DNA from: Zygaena filipendulae
Lineage: Eukaryota; Arthropoda; Insecta; Lepidoptera; Zygaenidae
Assembly: GCA_907165275.2 (NCBI GenBank)
Contig: OU015662.1
Coordinates: 10,113,501-10,177,500 of the forward strand
Direction of reading: 5' to 3'
Length of the DNA: 64,000 nucleotides
Shown: piece by piece, positions 45,049-55,425 of the stretch
Position numbering within the stretch: position 1 is the stretch's first letter
Layout of the letters: each line of letters starts with the position of its first letter
Notes under the pieces: model-generated
Seen by the model: the letters and a program-made list of their open reading frames with translations, nothing else
Databases searched by the model: none
Told to the model about the DNA's origin: nothing
Position numbers and translations under genes: made by a program

Positions 45049-45380
45049 ATAGGCTAGTTTCCTAAATTTTCTTTTTTAGTCCGTTTTGTAGATTATTAAA
45101 AAATATTGGACACGTATTTTTTTATTTTTTATGTAACCAAAAAATAACGGAGATATATCAAGTCGAAATTTCCCATGACGTCACGCCTCGCTACAGTTTG
45201 TTCGCACGTTATAGCGAGCTGTGACATCACGAGTCCCCCACCCTAAACTTTAATGCGCTTTATCTATGCATATTTCCATTATTTAAAAAAAGCAAAAAAT
45301 ACGTGTCTTTTATTTTTTTATTATCTAACTGACGGACTAAATAGAATTTTGATTTTTTTACCCAGGAAACTAGTCAATTA
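45049..45380 (+). mobile_element. Fold-back MITE, second subfamily with hairpin core
   Basis: The arms (TTTTTAGTCCGTTTTGTAGATTATTAAAAAATATTGGACACG ... TAACTGACGGACTAAATAGAATTTTG) match the twin-CRE family. The ends instead read GGCTAGTTTCCT / AGGAAACTAGTC. The core contains a CTCGCTA...TAGCGAG hairpin. One CRE is intact (ATGACGTCACG) and the other is changed (GTGACATCACG). Confidence 0.7.
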
Positions 45381-45709
45381 CACAAACGTACCCGTTATTT
45401 TAGCTCTACAAAATGTTCGAAACATTGCACGTCCATGTGTCTCGCTACATAAAGGACAGGGACGCAATCAACTTTCCGTGTTTCAAAGTAAAGCGATTGC
45501 GTTTCGTTATTATAAAACTTTTATCAAACACTCGCACTGTTTTGAATTTAAATTTTAATGTCGTTTGACGCTGTGCCGAATTCATATTTTGGGTAGAGTT
45601 AATTTTGTTGTTTATTATTAACTTTTGACCTTTTAATCGAATGTTTTAGCGGTTTGACCTTTGAGTAATGTAAGTTTAAGTAAATAAATATATTGTTTTT
45701 CTTTTACAG

Positions 45710-45735
45710 ATACAAAAACTTTGCTGAAATCTCAA
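45710..45735 (+). other. Candidate 26-nt micro-exon
   Basis: A strong 3' splice site (TATTGTTTTTCTTTTACAG, ending 45709) is followed by 26 bases and a strong 5' site (CAA|GTAAGTAT from 45736). Such a pair can arise by chance in 64 kb, and I cannot link it to other exons. Confidence 0.2.
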
Positions 45736-45742
45736 GTAAGTA

Positions 45743-45937
45743 TCCTTACTAGGTATGTATTATAATTGCGAATTCCTTAGTATTTACCTTAATGCGAAAG
45801 TGAGTTGTTTGTTTGTTTGTTTGTTACGTTTTTACGCCTTAACAGCTCAACTGATCGTAAAATTTTGCATTTACATTGTCAGGAGTACAGAAAAGGACAT
45901 GGGGTACTTTCTATCTGAAACCGCGGGGAACAGCTAA
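45743..45937 (+). mobile_element. Helitron-like repeat copy, shortened
   Basis: TCCTTACTAGGTATGTATTATAATTGCG to TATCTGAAACCGCGGGGAACAGCTAA. The GAATTCCCGCGGGAAC module is deleted. The element begins just after the GTAAGTA donor-like site. Confidence 0.65.
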
Positions 45938-46714
45938 AGTAAGTATAAATAAATAAAAGACACTAATAATAATATTTTCTTCTTATCCTTAAAAAAGAGA
46001 AATGGGCATGTCGTCCTTCGACTAAGCGACAATTTCAATCGTTTGAAGCGAACGGTTCTATGAATAGCATCCCCATTTCTTTGCACGAGAGCGTTCAAAT
46101 TGAGAGTTTTTCTTCGTTAAATTTGGTCCCCTCAACAAACTTAACTGCCACAAATCACAATAGATCAAAGGAATGCCTTCTTAATATTAATAAAATCGGC
46201 CAAGTGTGTGTCGGACTATACACGGTAAAGGGGTCTGTAGTTTGGAAGAACGTTTACCATTAAAATTAAATTTTTTTTCCACATGTCATACATATTTTCG
46301 TAAAAAGTGTTTTTCAACTTTGAATTTTATCTGAATATTATTTCAGTAGCTGAAAACTCTGTAGCTGAAAATGTTGTGTTTGAAAATCGTTTCTACCACT
46401 TTAGAAGCGCATATCTCTATTAAATAAAAAGTCAGTAAAAAATATCACAATTTTTTTTTGTAAACTTAACATAGTTGCGTACCAATTTTTTTTTTATCAT
46501 TTCTCAGGTGTATGTATTTTATTTATTTTTGTTAGGTATTTTAAATTTTTAACTACCTAAGCTATTGAAGGTATAGTGGTTTGTACAATGCACCTTCCTT
46601 ATAAATTACAATCGTACAAAGTTATAATAGTGCCTGTATTATCTGAATAAAATGGCAGTGGCCTAAACATAGACAGTCATATTATTATAAGAGTAATTAA
46701 TTCGAAACAATTTT
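45938..46714. other. Repeat fragment (CGGCCAAGTG family) and unannotated DNA
   Basis: AATCGGCCAAGTGTGTGTCGGACTATACACGG at 46192-46225 matches the start of the repeat at 50.8 kb. The rest is AT-rich with no recognised gene. Confidence 0.45.
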
Positions 46715-47009
46715 AATGGGCATGTTGATTATTAAAAAATATTGGACACGTATTTTTTCTTTTTTTACGTAATCAAAAAATAACGGCGATATATTGAGTT
46801 GAAATTTCGCGTGACGTCACTATTCTGACAGTTTGTATGGCGGTTTTGCGGTTAGTGACGTCACGACCCCCTCATCCTAAACTTTAATGCGCTTTATCTC
46901 TGTATATTTTAATTTATTTAAAAAATCAAAAAATACGTGTCTATTGTTTTTTTATTTTTTAACTGACGGACTAATTAGAATTTTGATTTTCAATATTTAC
47001 ATCCCTATT
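46715..47009 (+). mobile_element. 330-bp fold-back MITE (twin-CRE family)
   Basis: AATGGGCATGTTGATTATTAAAAAATATTGG to ATTTACATCCCTATT. Both GTGACGTCAC motifs are intact (about 46811 and 46855). About 25 bp of the left arm (TTAGTCCGTC) is missing. Confidence 0.75.
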
Positions 47010-47698
47010 GTATTAGTGATGTAATTAATTTTTATCTGTAAACTATGGTGAATTTCGTTTACTTTCCATCACGGCTCACGCTAGAATCGACTCCACGTTG
47101 ATCTGAAATAAAGAACCCACGGGTTTTGTTAATCCAATCTTCGACTTTTGCGTTACGACTTTTGTGACATCGATAAAACTAGTTGGAACTGTAAATCTAC
47201 TGCAGAAGCCGAAGTGCCTATTCTAATGTATATCAATTTATGTTTAGTAACATAAATATTGAATTTGGTTCCGACTTGCCAATCGCCATTATTCTCTGAA
47301 TTTCGGAGCCAACGTCGGACGTGGATTTATGCCTGACACAAATCAAAAGTTACGACCGTACAATGTTGTATTTTGCACGGTGCAAAACATAAGTCAAAGT
47401 TGGTTCAGAACTTATCACTTTGGATATAAAGTTGATTATCGAATGATTATTTGCTATGCGAAAATTCAAAAATATCTGTCGTGATCGCTTTACGGCGTGA
47501 AATGAGTGCGTTTTACACCAAACCTAATAAAAATTGAATATTATTATGCAAATGTCCGATCGTGGAGTTGACGATTCTTTCTCCGTTTTGTCACTCTTTA
47601 CTTATCGGAGATTTAATACTTTTATATTTTATTTAAAAGAGGGACATAGCGTAAAAAAATTTTTCATCTATGCGTTTATTCCGTTAGGGCACAGATAA
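47010..47698. other. No gene supported
   Basis: Nothing recognised. Confidence 0.45.
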
Positions 47699-47902
47699 TC
47701 CCTACTAATATTTTGAATGCGAAAGTATGTCTGTCTGTCTGTCTATCTACTACGCTTTCACGCCTTAACGGCTCAACCGATCATCATACAATTTTGCATA
47801 CACATTGTCAGGAGTACAGAAAAGGACAAAGGGTAGTTTTTGTCCCGGATTTCCGGCAGGAACTCCGAAATTACTGCGGGGAAAACCGCAAAGAACAGCT
47901 GG
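47699..47902 (+). mobile_element. Helitron-like repeat copy with (CTGT)n
   Basis: TCCCTACTAATATTTTGAATGCG after A, a TCTGTCTGTCTGTCTAT run, and the end GGGGAAAACCGCAAAGAACAGCTGG. It is directly followed by a second copy. Confidence 0.7.
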
Positions 47903-47904
47903 TA

Positions 47905-48117
47905 TCCTACTAATCCTACTAATATTATAAACGCGAAAGTTTGTGAGTATGGATGGATGTTTGTTAACGCTTTCACGCAAAAACTACTAGATGGATTTAA
48001 ATGAAACTTTACAATAATATAGCTTATACATCAGATTAACACATTGGGTACTTTTTATCCCGCAATTTCCGCGGGAACTCTGAAATTAACGCGGGTGAAA
48101 CCGCGGGGCACAACTAG
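47905..48117 (+). mobile_element. Helitron-like repeat copy, head-to-tail with the previous
   Basis: The start is duplicated (TCCTACTAA twice, at 47905 and 47913). It ends ACCGCGGGGCACAACTAG before T. It is the GGATGG subfamily, unlike its neighbour, so the pair results from two insertions rather than a local duplication. Confidence 0.7.
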
Positions 48118-48698
48118 TATTATAAATGTGAAAATGTGAATGTTTGGATATCTTGGTGTATCTTAAAAAATACTTATTGCTGGTTGCATCGAGTTCATGA
48201 GAGAATCCTAAATTCACATCGAGGGAAACCCCGTGAGCTAGCTGGATAATTCTATTTAGTGTGTAAAAAGATAACTATAATGTAATAAGACAATTTAACC
48301 AAAACATTCTACTACAGTACTAGCAAAGAATAAATAAATAATAGAACAAGTACACAAGCTACGTATCGGTGTGAACGCATCCGTTCAAACAAATCAGACA
48401 GACGGAGTGACGTCACCGGAAGCGGGGCGGCGGAAGCGAGCGCGCCATGTTTCCTTTGGAAGCCCTCCGCCCGCCCAATGCTCCCGCGCAAACTTTATCA
48501 GTTTATTTTGAATTTCCAATTCAATTTCGCGTAGAAGTACATAAACTAGCTAGTTTTGTGCCTTATTGTAATTTAAAATAAGTTTTGCAGAACATTCCAT
48601 GAACTTCAGCTGACGGAATTCAAATCAAATTCGTGATGCTTATAATATGAAAATAAAAAACGTGTATGACTTCTGCATACACATAAATAAGGAGAGGA
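48118..48698. other. No gene supported
   Basis: A GC-richer patch (48400-48490, GGAAGCGGGGCGGCGGAAGCGAG) stands out but contains no frame I recognise. Confidence 0.4.
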
Positions 48699-48899
48699 TC
48701 CTTACTAATATTATCAACGCGAAAGTTTGTAGGTACATATGTATGTTTGTTACTCTTTCACGCAAAAACTACTGAACGGATTTTAATGAAACAACAATAG
48801 TATAGCTTATATATCAGAATAACACAAAGTGTACTTTTATCCCGGAATTACCGCGGGGTCTCCGAAATTAACGCGGGTGAAACCGAGGGAAACAGCTAG
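48699..48899 (+). mobile_element. Helitron-like repeat copy
   Basis: TCCTTACTAATATTATCAACGCG after A; ends GTGAAACCGAGGGAAACAGCTAG before T. Confidence 0.75.
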
Positions 48900-49414
48900 T
48901 TGCTCATAATATCATTGATATACATATAGTACTAGGTACGTGCAGCTAGGTCCCTACATGCGTGCGTAGATAAATACATACTGCTACTAATTTATCGGCA
49001 CATTACAACAAGTCCCAACGGAATCCAAAAACTATTATATCTGGGGGAACTACGTAACCATCTGAATCTAAACTAAAAAAATTTAATACTATAAAATTAA
49101 GTTTCAATAGGTACCTATAGGTATAACTTTATTTACACACTAGCTTTGGAATTCCCGCAGGAACTCTGATAGGTAAAAGTGATGTAAGCTTCGACCGACG
49201 ATTGTTGGACGAAGCTTACGTACGTATTGTTGATCGAAGGTTGCAAGTCACTCCCTATAACACCAGCTACCTGCAAGTGACAGACTCGTCAAAATCGGTC
49301 CAACCATTTTGGAGGTTAGCTGGAATTAAATTTTGTTGTAAGTAGGTACCGTATTTATACTTTCACATGCATTTAGTAATAAAAATATGTAATTTGGACA
49401 TTACAAACAGACAC
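48900..49414. other. No gene supported; 3'-module fragment near 49.15 kb
   Basis: CTAGCTTTGGAATTCCCGCAGGAACTC at about 49140 is a small Helitron-like remnant. A 13-bp inverted pair GATGTAAGCTTCGACCG / CGAAGCTTACGTAC surrounds 49200. Otherwise nothing. Confidence 0.4.
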
Positions 49415-49601
49415 ATCAACCCTAAGTGAAAGTGAGTTTGTTTGTTTGTTTCTTTGTTACGCTTTCACGGCTCAACGGATCATCATGAAATTTTGCGTAC
49501 ACGTTGTCAGATATACAGAGAAGGATACAGGGTACTTTTTATCCTGTAGTTCCGGCGGTAACTTTGGAATCACCGCGGGTGCAACCGCAGCGATCAGCTA
49601 G
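49415..49601 (+). mobile_element. Helitron-like repeat, 5'-truncated
   Basis: AAGTGAAAGTGAGTTTGTTTG to CCGCGGGTGCAACCGCAGCGATCAGCTAG before T. Confidence 0.65.
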
Positions 49602-50309
49602 TTTTATTTATATGTTACGTTACAACGTTACTCTAGGATCTCTACCACTAAATAGGTACGTTATATTTATTGAAGCCGCCTCTTGCTAACAATCCTCAAA
49701 CGACAACGTCACGTTTCATTTGTCACACGAGCTATTTGCGTTATGTTGTTGCTATTTTAGGAACGGAAACACTTCGTTGACATCCGTTCGTTGGGGGTCC
49801 GAGGTCCTTCACCCCGAGAACTATACACTCTCTGGTAATATAGCGTCCACGTGCGTTAGTTTTTTCGTAACAACTAACACGGCAACCCCAAAGTGGGACG
49901 CAGAGTGAAACATATCACATGGATGTAATAAGCTTTTTTGTGAATTAAATCTTTTTCATTCACAAAAAAATATGACGTAGGTATAGGTACATGTGTGGTA
50001 TCAAACACACGTGTACTTATTCAGGTAATACCTTTTAGTATTATAATAAAAGTTTTACAAAACGTTTCTGACCCAAATTGTCGATATGTCTTATAATAGT
50101 ATACTCACTCATATTAGGTATAACGAGGAAAATTCGTTCGTGTAGATACTAAAAATAACACTGATAGAAGGCTACAATATCAGCTATCTCAAATTTCCTA
50201 CCAGAACTGAGTGTTCCCGAGGGAATCCTGATATTCACGCGGGTAATACAGCCAGTGTTTCTATAAAAGTTTTATATTCCTTGAGCGTGGGCACTTGTTC
50301 TTTTTTTTA
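49602..50309. other. No gene supported
   Basis: The 62-codon frame at 49720-49908 is unrecognised. A degraded 3' module (GAGGGAATCCTGATATTCACGCGGG) lies near 50219. Confidence 0.4.
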
Positions 50310-50526
50310 CTAGCCGTTCCCCCGCGGTTTCACCCGCGGTGATTTCGGAGTTCCCGCGGGAATTCTGGGTAACATTATAGCCTATGACACTCACAAATAA
50401 CGTGGCTTTCTATTGGTTTTCAAAGTCGGTTCAGTAGATCCAAAGATTACCCCCTACAACGACGTCACAAACTCACAAACTCACAATTCACAAACTCACA
50501 AACTTTACCTCTTCATAATATTAGTA
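50310..50526 (-). mobile_element. Helitron-like repeat copy
   Basis: CTAGCCGTTCCCCCGCGGTTTCACCCGCGGTGATTTCGGAG to CTTCATAATATTAGTA, via GTCGGTTCAGTAGATCCAAAGATTACCCCC. CTAG is preceded by A, as expected for the inverse orientation. Confidence 0.7.
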
Positions 50527-50804
50527 TTTTGAGTTACACCTAAGTGCACGTTCTTTTGTACTCGTATTACCTATAGCAGATCAATATTTTAGCATATTAT
50601 GAGACCCAAAATTATTAAACTACAAAATTCTAATTTAAATTGGGTACTTATCAGTGCGACGAAAGTTTTATGTCTAAAAGAAAGAATCAAAACCAACATC
50701 TGTTACTGAATACAGTGATAGGATCAGCCACAAGCATGACCCTCGCCGGGTGATTTCAGGTTCTATTTGCTTGTCTTTTTTGAAACTTTAATCTTATGTA
50801 TTTA

Positions 50805-51110
50805 AAAAATCGGCCAAGTGCGAGTCGGACGCGCACGAATGGTCCCGTAACATTATCTATATAACCGGCAAAATAAATCACGTTTGTTGTATATAGGAAA
50901 CCTTTTGAATATTTATTTTATTCTGTTTTTTTTAATATTTGTTGTTATAGCGGCAACAGAAATACATCATCTGTGATAATTTCAATTGTCTATCACGGTT
51001 CATGAGATACAGCCTGGTGACAGACGGATAGACAGACGGACAGGCGGACGGACAGCGGAGTCTTAGTAATGGGGTTCCGTTTTACCCTTTGGGTACGGAA
51101 CCCTAAAAAT
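50805..51110 (+). mobile_element. Dispersed element (CGGCCAAGTGCG...GGTACGGAACCCTAAAA)
   Basis: AAAAATCGGCCAAGTGCGAGTCGGACGCGC begins it. A GACAGACGGA tandem patch lies near 51022-51053. It ends TTTTACCCTTTGGGTACGGAACCCTAAAAA. I know this pattern as a common short interspersed repeat of insects, but I cannot give its formal name. There is no coding capacity. Confidence 0.6.
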
Positions 51111-51267
51111 TATCGCAAGCGCACGTGTTCAATTGAGGAGCACGTGTTGTAGATATAAGTAACTCGTAGATAAAGTCACACGTTGGAGTTGAGCTTGTTT
51201 TGTAATAGGATTAAAAAAGTCCTGTCTTTTCAGTTAACGTACTTCCTCCACACACGTACCTACCTGG

Positions 51268-51418
51268 GGCCGTATTTTTGAATCGCTCGAATTCCTTTTC
51301 GCACGTGGAATTGCAAGATTCACAAGTGAATGCTTAAAAAATGTATGAGCATTCGCACGTGAATTCGCGATTCCGTGTGTGAAAGTAATTCGAACGATCC
51401 AAAAATACGGTAGGTACG
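51268..51418. mobile_element. Small fold-back MITE
   Basis: The two arms, about 65 bp each, pair: CCGTATTTTTGAATCGCTCGAATT and TTCACAAGTGAATGCT on the left mirror AGCATTCGCACGTGAATTCGCG and CGAACGATCCAAAAATACGG on the right. The loop is about 12 bp. No clear target duplication is visible. Confidence 0.65.
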
Positions 51419-51459
51419 GTCCGGTACGATTTTTTTGTTCGAAGTCGGTTAATAATTAT

Positions 51460-51812
51460 TTTTCATTACTCATACTCGGAAAGTAGGTCTGAAGTTGCCT
51501 GAGAAGCGGGTTGAAAGTAACACTTTTCAGCCCTAGGGAGAATTGCTTTCAACTGACAGCTGGATACTGCAGAAACTCAAGTTTTTTTTATGTCATAGGG
51601 GGCATACTTACTGGCCTGTGCTACTGGCCTACCTAATGGTTGATTTATGTAAAATAAAATTCACTCATTTTTTTCTTTAGCTATTTCCTATTTTTATTTT
51701 GACTTTCCTTGCATTCGTAATGAAAAGCACAGTGTTATCCTCGGGAGAAAGACTTACTTTCACCCCTAGGATAACAATGTACTATTTCGCTCTAAAATCT
51801 GTTGAAAAACTT
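51460..51812 (+). mobile_element. Shortened copy of the 59-kb tandem element
   Basis: TTACTCATACTCGGAAAGTAGGTCTGAAGTTGCCTGAGAAGCGGGTTGAAAG and, after a deletion, TGACTTTCCTTGCATTCGTAATGAAAAGCACAGTGTTATCC with CACCCCTAGGATAACAATGTACTATTTCG. Both ends match the units at 59.3-60.4 kb. Confidence 0.65.
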
Positions 51813-52393
51813 AATGTTATTTTATTTCACCGACAGAGGAATAGATTAGCAATACATTTGACTATTCCGTTTTATTCTACTGCAGTACACGACATTCCGA
51901 CATGGGGAAAATAATAAAAGACGTAAAAAAGTGCGCTAAGAACGGATTGGAAAGTTGGTTTGGAACCGCGCGGAAGATTTTCCAACGTTGTCGTCGACTG
52001 ACAGTTCTGCAGTAAGCCACGCGCCAGCGGTGGGGCACGAATTACGTGTTTCGATGGCAATTGTTCAACAGTCCATTGTCGCTTTAAACATTTTGATATG
52101 AAACTCGTAGAATTTTCGACATAGTATATCGAAAAATGGAGGTGCCTCTCAATTCAATTATATTTGCCCATATTTTGGAAAAAAAAATTATACATTGAGA
52201 CTTTTAGCAGGCAACGGAAGTGACGAGTAAGAAGTCAGCGGAAATTAATGTAGGTAGTTGGCAACGTCCGTAACATTGTTTATGTCAATAATAAAGTATA
52301 CCTACCTTTTTACCTACATTTAGATAAATAAGTAAAGAACACTCACGCGTTTAAATAGATAAAAATTCTTAGCATAAATACTGTCGTTTTTGT
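51813..52393. other. No gene supported
   Basis: GGCAACGGAAGTGACGAG near 52210 matches the motif at 25.4 kb. Nothing else. Confidence 0.4.
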
Positions 52394-52714
52394 CTATGTT
52401 GACTATTTTTTTTTAGTCCGTCTTGTAGATTATTAAAAAATATTGGATACGTATTTTTTCTTTTTTTACGTAATCAAAAAATAACGGCGATATATTGAGT
52501 TGAAATTTCGCGTGACGTCACTATTCTGACAGTTTGTATGGCGGTTTTGCGGTTAGTGACGTCACGACCCCCTCACCCTAAACTTTAATGCGCTTTATCT
52601 CTGTATATTTTAATTTATTTGAAAAAGCAAAAAATACGTGTCTATTGTTTTTTTATTTTCTAACTGACGGACTAATTAGAATTTTGATTTCTAAAAGTAG
52701 TCAACATCCCTATT
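52394..52714 (+). mobile_element. 330-bp fold-back MITE (twin-CRE family)
   Basis: TATGTTGACTATTTTTTTTTAGTCCG to AGTCAACATCCCTATT. Both GTGACGTCAC palindromes are intact (about 52513 and 52557). The first few bases (AATGGGC) are missing. Confidence 0.75.
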
Positions 52715-53478
52715 ATATTAAAATTTATACGTGGACAAGAATTTAACTACATAATTAATATATTGCATCATCTAGGTACACTATATTTCTAATTTCTTAT
52801 TAATTCTATTTCATAGGTGTAGGTGTAGGTGTAGGGTACCTAAGGAATACTTTACACTTTTTTATATTACTTACTTATGTTACCTTCCTGAGTCTGAGTC
52901 TGCGAACCGATTTTCACAATTATTTATCCAAAGTTTTGACTAATATGTCATAGAAACTAGAAGTCGATTTTTATGTTTTGTTGCAAAAATGATACGTAAT
53001 AAAACCCGAAAGAACTCCGCCAACGTCGGCCAATAATCCTTTTGTAACAAACCAGTTTGACAGTTGGAGATGGTCCTGTTGAGTTTTTCCCCGCTTTCCA
53101 TGAATTTCCACTTTGAATACACAAGTTGCCTATTCCCGTTCTCTAATTAATTCCCCTTTCGACGAAACACAATTTCATATCATTCAAATTCTGTCATTCA
53201 TTTAAAAATGTATTTTGTGTGAAATTGCAGAGTCATTAGTGGAATATTTTCTTATTTTTTTTTTTTTATCATAATTATTTTCTAAGCAATTATAAGTAAA
53301 ATATCATTTTAGTTGAAAGAATTTGATAATAGAATATGTAAAACAGGGTAATTACTAATTTTTGTTCGCAATTATGTATCAAAAAGTCCCAAAACTTTCC
53401 ATTTAGAATCTTATTATTATGATGTTGCAGCATTATCATCAAAATTTTATATTATATGCCCCATTAAAACTCTATATA
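52715..53478. other. No gene supported
   Basis: A GGTGTAGGTGTAGGTGTAGG repeat lies at about 52815-52834. No gene. Confidence 0.4.
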
Positions 53479-53689
53479 TCCTACTGATATTATAAACGCA
53501 AAAGTTTGTAAGAATGTATGGATGGATGGATGTTTGTTACTCTTTCACGCAAAAACTACTGGATGGATTTAAATGAAACTTCACAATAATATAGTTTATA
53601 CATCAAATTAACACATAGGGTACTTTTTATCCCGGAATTCCCGCGGGAACTCTGAAATTAACGCGGGTGAAACCGCGGGGCACAACTAG
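53479..53689 (+). mobile_element. Helitron-like repeat, complete copy
   Basis: TCCTACTGATATTATAAACGC after A; three GGAT units; ends AACCGCGGGGCACAACTAG before T. Confidence 0.75.
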
Positions 53690-54175
53690 TGAATATATAA
53701 AATTCTGCAAACGATTTCTTTGAAAATGAACTATCCAAGTTATAGTTCCACTAGTGTAAAGGATCTTAAAAAGTATTTAGAAAAGAAACGGAGTTATCCA
53801 ATCATATTGTACTTAAATATCATTGGAATTACCGACAAAACATTTTGAAAGCGATGAAAAACAACAGCTTTAAAGAAAATAAAAAAAACCTACCTTCTGT
53901 TTGTCTCCGTTGTTTACAAATTCAATTTCTCACGACGGCCATGAGTATTTTATTTTCCTATTCCCTCGGAGAATGTGAGACAATATTAAAATGTTGTTTA
54001 ATGTAGAGAGCAGAGTAACTTCTTTTTTTTTCGCCTACTAAATTACAGAAGAGGCGACGCGCGTGATAGAGCGGCTGTCAAAAGAATTTTCTCCGTCATA
54101 CCAATTTCATTTTGTCTATGCTTATGTACTGAGGACTGAGGACTTTTTAAAATAAATGCCTATTATTATCTGGAC
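53690..54175. other. No gene supported
   Basis: Nothing recognised. Confidence 0.4.
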
Positions 54176-54484
54176 ATATAAATAAAATTGAAGTGTCTGT
54201 TTGTAATTTCAAATGAACAGCTTTTTACTAAATGTATACGAAAGTATATTATACGGTACTATAACATCAAATAATCAATACCTATTTGAAAATTTTCTCT
54301 GTCTGTCTGTCTGTCTGTTTGTTACGGGTAATCTCTGAAACGGCTAGACCAATTTTAACGGAACTTTCACTGGCAGATAGCTAATGTTATGAGAAGTATA
54401 TAGTTATAAGGAGGCTACATTTAATCCCTGAATTCCCGCGGGATCTCTGAAATTAACGCGCGTGAAACTGCGGGGAACAGCTAG
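54176..54484 (+). mobile_element. Helitron-like repeat (CTGAAACGG subfamily) with (TCTG)n
   Basis: AAAATTGAAGTGTCTGTTTG, then five TCTG-type units (54298-54320), AATCTCTGAAACGGCTAGACC, and the end TGCGGGGAACAGCTAG before T. Confidence 0.7.
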
Positions 54485-54584
54485 TATAGTATATAAATTG
54501 AAATGAATTTTTCCTCTGGACTTTTGCTGCTTAGTATTGGAATTCTCTATTCAATGTTTAGATATTTATTTATTTGTTTACGAC

Positions 54585-54745
54585 CAGATTGGCGTAGTAG
54601 GTCACCATGCCTGCCCGCTAATCAAGAGGTTCCGGGTTCGATTCCCGGTGGGGGTGCATTTTGTGTGATGAACACAGGGTTCCACTTTCCAGGCTGGGTG
54701 TTTTTATACATATATCTTATACTTAGTATAATATATATGTAATTA
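54585..54745 (+). mobile_element. tRNA-derived SINE
   Basis: The head has a tRNA-like A box (TTGGCGTAGTAGG) and B box (GGTTCGATTCC), followed by the non-tRNA body GTGTGATGAACACAGGGTTCC and GGCTGGGTGTTTTTATACAT. The same unit occurs inverted at 56.8 kb. A functional tRNA gene is unlikely because the acceptor ends do not pair and no terminator follows. Confidence 0.7.
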
Positions 54746-54894
54746 TATGTAGTATAATATACCACGACACAAGCTAATAATACGGTTATATGGTACGGTA
54801 GTTTATTACTGGGTACGGCTCATTGTTCTCACATAATTAATTGCAAGTTGAGTTACCACTAATTATATTATAGATATATCTATATTGTAACTTT

Positions 54895-55110
54895 ATACTG
54901 ACAGCGTGCTGCTGAAGAGTTTGTTGCGCAGCTTCTTCTCTTCAGCCATAGCACTAGAAAGCTGTGAACGGTGGATATTTTATGGGTGCTGTCATAATAA
55001 CTGTAATATTGTGAAGTGGATTATTATTATTATTATTATTATTATATTGACGTCAAAAACAGCCACATTATGGGCCAAATTTGAATAAAGAATTTGACTT
55101 TGACTTTGAA
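54895..55110 (+). mobile_element. LINE 3'-end fragment with (ATT)n
   Basis: GAAGAGTTTGTTGCGCAGCTTCTTCTCTTC leads into a TTATTATTATT run (about 55020-55046), then TTGACGTCAAAAACAGCCACATT and AATAAAGAATTTGACTTTGACTTTG. It matches the end at 19.25 kb. Confidence 0.5.
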
Positions 55111-55289
55111 TAGCTTACTGTGGGATCAAATAGATATGTGTGTTGTAAAGTGGATTATTATTATTAATTTATTTAAGCTTATTATTACTACACGATATGG
55201 TACATTCTCTTCTAGACAACATGCATGATGTTCGAAAAGTGCACTTAGAGGTGCTGAAGAGATCTAGTTACCTACTATCTCCTATCATA

Positions 55290-55425
55290 TCCTTGTTATT
55301 ATAAATGCGAACGGGAGTTTGTTTGTTGGTTTGTTATGCTTTCACACCTGAACGACTCAAACTATCATCATGAAATTTTGCGTACATGTTGTCAGTGGTA
55401 CAAAAAAGAACCTAGGGATAATTTT
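55290..55425 (+). mobile_element. Helitron-like repeat, 3'-truncated
   Basis: TCCTTGTTATTATAAATGCGAACGGGAG, then CATGAAATTTTGCGTACATGTTGTCAGTGGTAC; it lacks the CCGCGG module. Confidence 0.55.

Noticed and set aside
54590..54655. tRNA gene
   Set aside because: A and B boxes are present, but the acceptor ends do not pair, a non-tRNA body follows and a second inverted copy exists: it is a SINE head.
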